64,000 nucleotides of DNA from Saccharina japonica (lineage: Eukaryota > Sar > Phaeophyceae > Laminariales > Laminariaceae). The stretch covers positions 496,001 through 560,000 of the forward strand of contig MEHQ01001899.1 of assembly GCA_008828725.1 (NCBI GenBank), written 5' to 3'. The notes under the pieces are model-generated. The model worked only from the letters and a program-made list of their open reading frames with translations. It did not search any database and was not told the DNA's origin. Made by a program: the position numbers and the translations under genes. This document shows, piece after piece, positions 50,701 through 62,700 of the stretch (within the stretch, counting starts at the first letter, position 1; each line of letters begins with the position of its first letter).

Positions 50701-53700
50701 TCCAGTTCGACAAGATAGGCACCATTCTACTGCCCCACGCCGCCACTGTTTCATTATTCGTAATATCAATGCCATAGCACGTTTCAATAAGTGGTATTGA
50801 TACTTTTTTATTTTTGGTAATATTACTATTGTTGTGTCCAGCTGTCCTCAACAATGTGCGACGTGAGCTTCAACATCGAAGAACCATGAAGAAGAGCAAA
50901 ACCTGTGGATACCGTTGTGTTACATCATTTTGTTATGTCAATATTGACGTCAGTAGTATGTCACATTTTTTTTATCATACGAAAGTATTTACATTAATAA
51001 TATGTCACATTATGTCGTATACTCTGTTAACCTCATAAGTGCGCCTCTGTTTTTTTTATGTGCTTACTGAAACCTTCAGGTGCTGTCAGCCGGGTTGGCG
51101 TTCTCCTTCTGCAGGAACCCCGAGCACGGGGAGAATTGTGCTGATCACCTCAAACAGTTTACAGCGGAAGGGTGAGATACGATGCTGCTGCTGGCCAGTT
51201 TGCGCATCTTTGACTATCGGCTTGTGAGGCGAAACTTGCACCAAGACTCGTATGTATACAGCGACGTGAACCCTCCTGAGTCTACGCTGTGCTCATGGTT
51301 CACGTAACTTCGCCTACTTTTAGGTTCTCAACATTCAGGGATCTCCCCTCACACAAATAAATCATAAATCGGTGCTAAAGAGCTGCGTAGAGTTCCAGCG
51401 AAAGGTGAGCCGAAGGGCCAGGTTCGCCGTGCGAAGGTGGTGCTGGGCATTGGCAACACTTTCCAACTGGCGATCTTCTATAGGTAGTGGGCATACGAGT
51501 GTTCCCCCCTTAAGTTTGTGCATAACATGTCCATGTGCCTAACGGCGATAACCACAACGTTTACCCCCACCCCGGGGCCGAAGAAGGAAGGGAAGGGAAG
51601 GGAAGGGAAGGGAAGGGAAGGGAAGGGAAGGGAAGGGAAGGGAAGGGGGAAACTTGTTTTATTATCACTGGGGTTGCCATCCGACAGTGATTTGCTTCAA
51701 CGGTGATCACTCGAAAACATTCCCCAAAAATAGGAAACAGAAGGAAACCAAACCAAAAAGAAAACCTATGCACGAAGTCTGGTTCCCTTCTGTATCTACT
51801 TCCTGCTTAACATATACCAAGTATATAGTTCAATTGCTGCCCTCGCCCGTTCCTTCTCACTCCATGCTCCTCTGACTTCATTGTATCACTAGCAGTACCC
51901 ATAGTTCATGACGAGGCGGTGTACCGCTTTCAACATACAATCAGCAAGACAAAACACTCCGCACCTTTATGACCAAATTTGACGAAAACTTGCTCGTGCT
52001 AAAACAAACCTCTCCCCTGCGATGCGATATCTTCGTTGCGCCCGTAGTCTAGTTGACCAGGCGCAGGTCACCCGTTATGTCCCAACTTCATCTCATGTTG
52101 CAACAATGCCACCAATGTACCGGTACGTCCGCCTCACTCGTCGATCCGTCGCACCCCTGTTGCCCTGTTGCCCCTGTCGACCTCAGAGGGCCTTTTGTCC
52201 TGGAAGATATGTGTGCTGGCCTCTTGCTTTCGGATACCTCGGAGCTTCAGGTGCGGAATCGTCGGGTCGGGCATACCGGTAACACCAGCACTATATCGAG
52301 GGGCCATATTGGGTTTCCTGTCGATCCCGGCACTAACCACCTGTCACTATTCCGAGGGGCCATAGCAATACATGGTAACCAGAACCAAACATTGTGTGTA
52401 AACATAGGGGGATATACTTGCTTTTTCGGTCCATCGTGGGTTCTGATCACTACAACATTAGCCCACCCCGTAAATACATTCACTGGTACAACCGTACCCG
52501 ACTAACTCCTACGATTGATGAAATGCTCTTACATGTATTCCAAACTCATATACGTACGATCGATGATGCTCATACACTCTAATCGCATGCAATCGGCGAT
52601 GCTCATGAATCACAGACTCAACCGATCGATGATGCCCATACGTGCGCATGCGAACGGCGGTTCTCATACATAGCAACCTCAATCGGTCGGTGATGCTCAT
52701 CATACATTCGCATGCGAACGGAGCAGGGGCGAAAACGCGACTAACTCTGTTAGGGGCGATGGGTGGGTAGGGCCTGTATTAGTGTGCCAGCGGATGTTAT
52801 CCCGCCGCGCCACTCCCGCAAATGTCTACCGGTGTTTATCTCCCCAGCACAAAGACCTGGGGCTAGTGACTGTCAAACCGCCTTAATATCGTTCCGGGGT
52901 AAACCACCTCGCTCGCTCGAACGCTCCTAGGGTTATTCCTGACCAAAGTAAAACAAAACACGATGCGTGACCAAACATCACGAGTTGTGACATTCGTAAA
53001 GTTGACGTTGTGTCACGTTTAAAGAGGAAATAAAGCAATGATTATGGATTTTTGTCACGAATCGTGACGTTTCGTCATTTCTTGAGTGACATTTCGTCAT
53101 TTCTTGAGTATCTAATGTTGTTGTTGTGACGATTCATGGCAAAGTATCATATCACCATTCGCGAAAATGTCACATTTGTTCTCTCAAGATACGTGTGCGT
53201 GACATGCCTTTGCTCATTAGGAATGAAGGACCCTTGGTTTATCCCTCGCGCAATTAACGCCGTTAGCACCGCGCTTCACGCCGTCGGTACCGCATTTTTC
53301 GCGGTCGGTACTGCACCTGACGCCGTCGGTATTTACGGCACGTGGCTCGTTTTGGGCAGGCTTGCGGGACGTTTTTCGCGGCGTCGTTATCCTTGGCGCC
53401 GCGCTCTCGTCGGCGCCTGCTGGACAACGGTGGTCTGGAACAGCTTTGCTGCCTCATACGGACGGCAAGCACGAAGGAGCCTTTGAGACTCCGCTCTTTG
53501 CACGCGCTCTTGAACCTCTCAACCGAGCCAGAGTGAGACATGATTAAACATAAAACGGGGGGGTTCACTCACGCTGCTGTGGAAACAGCGATATATTTGA
53601 TAACTGCAAGGCACGTACCGTAGTGGGGAGGGAGGACAAGAGTCTACTTATTACGCGGGGAAATAGTAAATAGGACCTAAGGTACACACAAAAACCTGTA

Positions 53701-56700
53701 TGTTAGCCTATTTCTACTAGAAATATTAGGTCCTATTTACTATGGTTCCTCGTAATAGTGACCCTATATCTGATTTATGGCTAGGAGGGAACAGGAGAAT
53801 TACGGGCGAAGGTAGTAAATAGGATGGAAACAAAGAAAAAAAGGGTGCGCGAGTACGCAACGGAGCTAAAAGACTGACAGCTTGTTGCTGTTTTTTTTTT
53901 TCGGAACCGTGGACAAAGTTCGCGGCACAATGGCCACAAGCAGGTGCTGTAGCCCTCCCACTTAAAGTTGCCTGCGTGGCGAACAGCGGTGAAGGTTTTT
54001 GTGTCATAAAACGAATATACCGGTGGTTGGCGATAACTCCAGCTCATCGTTGATCTATATGATGCCGCTGCCGCTTTTATGTTTTTTTTTCTCGAACGCA
54101 TTGTTTCGTGCACAGCTGCCAGCCGTACATCTGCAGGTCGGTGCTCCACCCTCTTGTGAACCTTACGGTATCGGGAACACCGCCCCAGTCTGAGTTCGCG
54201 TCCAGCGTCCTCCTAAACTGCGCCGACAACCCGTTCTGCCGAGCGATCATGTTCGAGACACAGGTGAGAATGGTACCTCAATCACAGCAGAAAGTGGAAC
54301 GCGGTACGCGTCATAGCAGAGATTGTCCAACCCTTGCAGCTGGAAAGGCTATCCCCTGCACTTTTGGAATGTCTCGCGCAGTGGCTACCAGGGAGGGATG
54401 GAAGGTCATTACTCGTTATACCACCATCGCATGAACCGAAACATCCGCACATACACTAGGAACTCCCGCTTGCAGCTACACCGTTGCCTGTGCAATGGGC
54501 CGCCCCCCTTATCGTGGGACTCGGTGCTGTGTACCACTCTGACCGATAACATAAGCTGCGTTTGATGTTAATATAATAGTGTAAACGGGTACTATATTTA
54601 CGGCCAGAACGGTTTAACTCTGCGACACCGTAGAACCGTTTCGCTCACTTGCATACACTGCCACGCTCACGGTTCAACCTCGAAATGCTCTTTTCGTGGC
54701 GCAAAGCTTGCGCGGGGATCAAGGAGGGTCGCCGACGTTCGTGCAGCGCGGGAATTGGGAGCGTCGGTGCGGGACTACCTCTGGGCGCGTCACTTCCCCA
54801 GCGTCGCTAGATCCACTACTCGAGTCCGGGAAAGGTTTTTCGATTGGGTTGAGGTACGAATATCTCCGTGCCTTTTCAATTGCACAGCAGGTACGCATGG
54901 GGCTTAAGGCAAGCTAGGCTGTCAGGAGTGCGATCCATAGACCCCGCTGAGCTCGTGTCATGGCTAAGTTAACACCCTGGCCGGAAATGTAGCATGCGCT
55001 TTGTGAAACCGGAAATGTAACGTGCGTCACGCGTTTAACGCGTTTGACACCTAATACCTGGTGTAGCTTGTTTGTCAGCAACATGCAGGATTATATGTTG
55101 GCATGACAATCAGGAGACAAGAAAAATAGTCTCCGGGGGTAAAAAGAGGAGATGGATTGATAAAATCCCCGAACATTTTGTTCTTACGGAAAGTGTACTT
55201 AAAATACTAAACAGTATCAACAATGGCAACAAACAGACGTTTTATCTTTATTCTTCACCTCGGAAACACCGCACCACCACCACCACCACCGCCACCGCCA
55301 CCACCAGGGCTCATGCTCTACATAATGGGAGTCCCTCGCTTTGACTCGCACGCTCGCTTTCTCGCGGAAAAAGAGGGTCAAATTTGACATACGCTCCCGA
55401 TCTCAGTGTATGGATTTGCACTTTTGGTTTGGTACTTTTGGTTTGGGGGAGAAAAACGCGAACCCAGTGCGAAAAAACAGTTTCGAACACACAACTAACT
55501 GACAGGAACAACCACGACGCGAGGTCCGTCCGTCTGCCTTTGCTTGGGTGAACTTAGAGCAATACTGTGGTCTTGTCTGTTCTTGTCGTCGTTCTTGTGG
55601 TGTTCGCGTGCACTGGGTCGTCGCAGACATCGCGAAAACAAAAACCCAAAACAATTATTCCCATGCCAAGCTATTCACATTTATGCCCAAACGCATGATA
55701 ATATTTCCGACCATACCTATTATCATGTACGCACCTATTAAATGGTGGGCGTGAATGACCCAGACGATGAGCCTGTTGACTTCCATACCCCCCCCCCCCC
55801 CCCCCCTCCAATCATGACCCCCCGATATGCTCGATACTTTTGTCTTTGAATGTTGACACCACGCGGCGTGGGTTGCCATAGGAGATCAAGGGGGGGCACA
55901 CCAAGCCTAGAGCTCGGAGTGTCGGGGTACTGGAAGACCTGCCACTTTTCGGTGGCGACAGCACCAGTGCCATCAGTGCCGGTAATAGTCCACAACGGGA
56001 TGACGCCACCACCAGTGCCACCAGTGCCACCAGAAGGCCGGCAACAGTGCCCGCACAAGGCAAGCGAGGCAACCCTAAACAGGCACGAGGCTCCAAACGC
56101 GGATGGGCGGTCGAACCCAGACCGGGGCGACCGCTGGACGCGGCAAGGGACGGTATGACGCAAGTTCGGCAAGAAATGCGGCAGCCGGTGTCATCTCTAT
56201 GGCAGCCGGAGACTGCAAGGGCTTGGACTGCTCCGACAAGAATGACGCCCCCTTCCGCCGGGTCTGCCGGGGGGATGGATGCCGCTCATGGTATCGCCCG
56301 CGGCTTCTCTAGGCAACGACCACGCTCCGGGCTCTGCAAAGGGACAGCCGTCGAGCCGCTGACATCTACGACGGGGGTGGCGGCGACCCGCACAACCGAA
56401 GACACAGGCCCAGGTGTAGGCGCGGGGGGTGCGATTTTTGACGATGGTGGGGATGATGGCGGCAACGATCGAGGAGGGCGAGCAGGGCGAGCGTCGGCAG
56501 GAGACGAGTTTGGCACGTTTTCAGCTCCCATTTGTGGGTCAGGGGAGCAGGAGTTAAATGGGGACCCCGGGGGGAGGAGGACGCCGCTGCCGCTTCGAAG
56601 CTCTCACCGCGTTGGACCTATCGGGGCATTAGGTCAGAGAAGACTACGACTAGCGGCTAAAAGTTGTTGTTTCCCCCGTCGGAGTGGCTTGACTAAAAGC

Positions 56701-59700
56701 TCGTGCTACTATTCATGAACGCTAACAGTTGGAAAGCGACATTTTCGGTGGAGAATATTTGTTTTCGACGGATCTCAAGCCGGAGCAAGACGTGCGCCCA
56801 TGTTGACACTGTACACAAGTTCGGGGTATGCCGATGTTTACGGCAAGGGTCAATAACGTATCGGCAGACAAAATTAAGGCTGGTGCTACAGGTAATTTGA
56901 ACCACATCTATATGTATAGCATTTCCTCTATGCAACGATGGGTGCACGCGATGCTGCCGTCATGAAACCTTTTTCCTGTTTTTGGCGGACCAGGGTCAAC
57001 TCCGTTTCCTGCCGGCGAGTACCGATGGAAGCCTTTCGTGAGCGACTGCTACACCAAGCCCAATTCGCTGCCAACATGGCGCCGCCAGAAGAGCACGTCC
57101 CCCACCAGCAACCTCGGAAAGGCCGCGGACGGCGGCGCAGGAGAGTCACGCCCTTCCAGTCGCCAGTGAGTCAAGCCCTGCCTTGCCAGTCGTCTGTGAT
57201 AAGGATGCCACCATGCCATATTATTGCACTCCGTAGCGTCTTGAGGGAGATACGCGTTTGCCCATCCTGCGTGTGTGTGTGTCCCCCCTGCGCATACGCC
57301 CCTGTGAAATCCTGCCATGACAGAAGCGAGAGCGCCAAACGGCGGTGACCCCGAACCCTCGGTGCTCCCTTTGCTGCACAAGCCTGCACAAGCCTGCACA
57401 AGCCTGCACAAGCCGCAAAAGAACGACGCAAACAGAGGCGGCCAATAGAGGTGGTACAGGCGTGTAATGATCTCGCCCCTCTCGAAAAAAATACGAGATT
57501 GATGGCGAAAATACCAGCGGAAAAAATCGATCGAATAAAAGGGGCATCGCACATGCCCATGTTCGCCGCTGCTCTCCACTAACTCCCTCCCCCCCCTGCC
57601 TGCCCACCCGCTCGCCCGGCTCTCGGCCCACCCCCGACATGTGCGTCTGGTGATGGTTGCTGTCGCCCGCCAAACTGTCGACGGAACCTTGTCAGAGATC
57701 CACGAACGCCTGAAAAGTTGGAACTCACAAAGGAAGAGAGGGACGAAATTTTCGGCCAAGCATTCAAAGAGGTAGGCGTACGTAGACCCAGTGAGTGTGC
57801 CAGAAGTGCGTGTGGGATGTTTATGATATATATGGCGAACGCAAAGCCACGAACGGAGACTGCGCCTTCTTCGAGAAAATTTTGATTTTTTTCCATTGCG
57901 ATAACATCTCTTGCCGCCCTCTAGACTGCTGCGCTGCAGCTCAGCCATGCATAAATTAGCAGCTTAACCGATTCTCAAACATCTGCCGGTGGCCGAGTGA
58001 CCAACGCGTCAAGCGATGCGCGTGGCGTGTGTCATATTGTCGATATCACTATACCTGGTATATTGATACTTCCGTATATTTCCTGCTGGGTGTTGAAGTT
58101 CGTCGTATCCAAGTCGTGCGTACAAGTAGTCCTTATTTCTATCATCTGCAACTTATCACCCCCCCCCCCACACACACACAATGGTCAAATGACTAAGGCA
58201 AGCAACAAATGAGTACGCTCCCCCCCCACAATAACGCCCCGCCATTGTATATAGAACCAAACAGTGGTCGTGGTGGAGCCACCGCTGAACTACAAGATGG
58301 TGTTCGACGGGCCGACAAACATCGGCGTCGCAAGACCTTTCACCAGCCCGACCTCCATGGCGTTGTTTCCGCACGTACAAGGCGCGTCCGTTTGTGCTCC
58401 GCTTTACGAACACTACGTCGCCGAGGACGGGCTATGCTACCATTTGTGAGTGAGAAGCGGGGGGGGGTGTCAATCGGTGCTCATGTGTGCGCGTTACGCT
58501 ATAGGAATCTCGTGGATGGGCGCCTGTTTTTTCCCACTGGATGAAATTCGAGCAGCAGCCAAATTCATGCTGTAGAGCAGTTACGGGCAAATATTATTCG
58601 CACAAAAGCGCGAAAAGTGACGGCGGTTCGCAGGGCGTGGCACCACGTCCTGGGTCAAAAATGCACAAAATAAGCCAGTTAAGGCATCTCGTACAACGTA
58701 ATATTGTTATGTTTTACTTCCAGTCACCGACGTTAGGGCATAGCTGGCCAGCATAGTCGTTGCCTTTAGATAAACTCAAGTTCACCCCTATTAATAGTAC
58801 GGCTACGATCAACTGCAGAATGCTTCGCGCTATGGTGTCCCGGCACTGCCGTACGCAGGTATCACACGAGCAGGGTAATCTGCGAGGTGTTGGACCCCGG
58901 TGGGTACCCTCCGCTCTCTGATCCCACGGAGCTGCGGCACGTGCTGCACAACAGCCTCCCCCACCAGCCACCGCCGGATTATCCCTCCGGTAAGGAGCCT
59001 GTGGATAGACTCCACACAGTGGAAGCTCGCGGAACTGTTTACTATCAACACGGTTGGAACGATACATGCATATAATGAAATGGTCGCTTGAGAAATTTGA
59101 CGCACGAACTCGGGAGGAACACGGCTCCAGGCCACGTTGGCTAGTTGTTTTACTCCAGCAACGCACAATCGTCCTTCCAGCGTGCGTGCGGCTCTTCTGG
59201 GCAGGTCCTCGATACCGCTTGATCCCTACCCAGTGCGGCTGCTGGTGGGACAACATAGAGACATTAAGCAACATATTAATATGTGTATAGAATAATCCAC
59301 CCACGCCCCACCCGCGCCCTCCCTTCCCCCCCTGTGGGGATGTGGGATTTCTTCCGATGCCTGGCCGAACGCAGGGAGACCCGACGCGAAACCAGTGCTG
59401 TACCTTCCACCTGCGAGACGATGTCCTCCGATCGCCTCGCACTACATCCCACTGTGCGAGCTTGCGTGCCAACAGGCCCGCCACGGCGAGGTGAAGCTAA
59501 AGACGTACGGTAGGCTGGTGTGTACGAACGGTGATGTGACCATATGGCACGAGGGTGGCGCAGGGCCCAATAGTAATTACGGAGGGGTTAAAATATTATT
59601 TTTGTCAAACCTGAGATAAGAAGGACACAAGGCCTCGGTTTTTTTCTTCTGTATGAATCATTTATAACTACTGAAACAATTCCTCCACACTAGTTCCTCA

Positions 59701-62700
59701 TAGTTTGTCCTAAAACAAACGTCCGTGCGTGCAGTCCTAAAGAGGGTCTATAGTCGACATTCCGGGAGGCGTTGCGCCCAAGGGGGCTACATTTTCAACA
59801 CTCTATGTAGAACTCAAGCGCTCGAGCTTTCATTGCGCGTTTGCAGCCATGCCCGGGGGCAAGGTGCAACATGTTCGGGGCGATGCCGTCGGACTTCATG
59901 CTCTTCGAGGTCGGCGAAGAGATGCCGCTGGAAGAAGACGACAGTGAACCGATCTCCGCGCCTGACATAGACATCACGTGGGATATCAATCAAAGGTGTG
60001 TGCGTACTCGCAGAGTGTGGGGGGCGACGCTCGACAGTGTAGGAGTTCTGGGGGCCTTAGAAGGTGCAAGGAACATGGTCCAGCCGGCTGACAGACATTG
60101 TGCTTAGGCACCAGCACACGTCAGCTTGTGATGGAGCGGACAGCCTTCAAGAAAAAGCGATGCCTGCTTTCTCCTTTTCCCAGAATTTTCCAAAGAAACA
60201 GGTCTAGGAAAACATGCTCGGGGCGCGCCTTACACAATCCCATTCGCACGCCGTATTGTTTCGTGCGCGTGTGCGACGACGACGACGACGGCAGCATATT
60301 CGCCCCTCGTCGGAAAGAGGCCGAGAGCCGGAGCTTCTGGGACACGGAGCGAGTGACGCGGAAGGCTCTAGACGCCGACTACGGCCGCATGCTCAAGGAG
60401 GACCGAGTACTGAAACTGGTTGCAAAATGCGACGCAGATGTGGTGAAGGGACAAAAGACCCCCAAGGAGAGCCTCGAAGAGGCGAGTACCGTTATCTACA
60501 TGATGACCTATAGAGTAAAATGAGGATACATGATGACCTATAGAGTAAAATGAGGATAAGTATTAAGGCCTACATGGCCTACGTAGTGACCTAGGGGAAG
60601 GAAGCAGGAGGCAAAAGTGCTCGCGGACGTTTCGAGGTTGGTAGCCAAGCCGTAAAGCTTTGAGGAAGCCTTGCTTGATGAAGAGGGAAATTGGGGTCTG
60701 CCCGGGCTACCCCCCCTCCCCCCCCTCCCCCAAGTTGCGGAAAAGCCGAGTTTACTTCGCAAACAAGTACCGCAAGCGAAAAAACGTTCTTGGAGGACCG
60801 GCAAAATACCCGGAATCCACTGATACTCACCATTTCTGTATATATATACGAATATTTTGCGTCAGAGGTTTCGTCGTCGAGAACGCAGGGAAATCAGAAA
60901 GTCAGGATTGCGCCAGCCTTGACAAATTACGTGGTTTGCAAACAAAATGTGGCCCGCATTTTCCGTACAGTTTTGGTGCACGAACGGTTTCCTCGACACC
61001 CCCCCCCCCCGCTCCCTCGCCTGCCCATGTGCTACCACTCCCCTTCCGGGTTTCGCAGGTGAAAAAGGTCATTGCTCCATTCTACAAGACTTTCCTCGCC
61101 ATATTCAAGTACTACTGCCTCACGCCCAGCACGAGCATCCGTGGTGCGTTCTCCATTCAGCCCAACCAATTCGGCAAAATGATGCAGGACGCCGAACTCG
61201 CGGGCAACTTCATATCTGTGGAGGAGATCGGCAAGATTTTCGTGCTGGTGAACTTCGAGAGTGATAAGGTGTGGGTCATTGAGCGTGCTTGCGTCGTTGC
61301 TCCGGAATTGTGTCCTCTTCCCCTCTGTACGAACGAGAATGTCCGTTTTTTGTTGTTACTGTCTTGGTCTCATCTACCGTCTGTTTCATGCTGCCCACAA
61401 ACAACATATGGTGGACTGCTGCAGCGGAGCGCAGAGGCCGATGTGAACGAAGACAGAGCCTTGATGCGCTTCGAGCTCATGGAAGCATTGATACGGGTAG
61501 CCGTAACCATGCGCGACAACGAAGGACAGGACGATATGTCTCCAGCAGAAAAGGTGAGGCCTTCTATTTTGCCTTTCTTGTTCCTCCCGTCTCGCGCCTG
61601 GAATACCACGCGCTGTATACTTCACTTATTCACATGGCTGCTCAAAGTACTTGTGCGGCGCGCTCGTATGAGATCCTAGCACGACGTCGACACGGATTCG
61701 CTCTCCGAATCGATGGGACAGGGGTCTCCACTAGAAGTAAACGAGAACAATGGTGTACCAATACAGTAGGCACCAGGCTCTCACAGATGGAGGAGCAAAG
61801 CTGTGCTGTATTAGGAGCCGAGCCCAGGTGTACCGCAACACAACCGTTGGCGATAGGAAGACGGAAAGGCATGCCTTGCTGACGGTACCCCACCTCTCTA
61901 ATCACAAACCGCGCTACAACAACCACACAGCTGGAAGGGGGAAGGTAGCATGAATCCCAACCCGCAGTGTACTGTGAGGGAAAACTGGGGTTGCCCGTGC
62001 CTGTCCGTTGTCGTCCCGCGGTCTGTGACTGAGGATAACTTTTCTCGCTCGGTGAGGCTTGCTTAAAGTCCAGCTCTTAAGAACACATGATCAACGCAAG
62101 TATGTTTTCCATACCCGCCGGGTTCATACTCCGGTGAGAACTACGTATTTAGCCAGGTAGATTTGTTGGGCAACTGGTGTGACACCCCCGCGCCTTTCAC
62201 GCTCCTGAACCTCCTTTACAGCTACGCATAACGATCGATGAACAGCTGCTGGTCAACCTCCACCCAGACGCTCTGAAGGACTCTGATACCTTCCGAAACG
62301 AAAGCCTGTACACCAAGGCCATCGACGATGTTTTTCAGGCAAGTGGCACGGGGCGATCACGAGATCATGTAATTCATGTGAGCGCGATAGAAGGCAGTGT
62401 GAAATGCTAGGTTAGATCGTCGGTTACATCGCCAACAATCTTGCAGACCTTGCACCTTTCCCTACAGTACCACTTGCTTAGTTTCCAGCGGAGCTTGTCA
62501 AGATACAAAACGTGGTCACTACTGTTAATAGAAGAGCTTTGCTCGCACACACATCACTATTTTTACGAAAAGGAAAACAGTGTCCTGTGCCCATGCTGCC
62601 GTCGCGAGAATACGGTGATATGTGTTCCACAAAGAAAGATGAGTGCGGGCGTTGCTTGCTGTGACAGTTGACTTGCAAAAAAACACGAAATGGTTGATCA

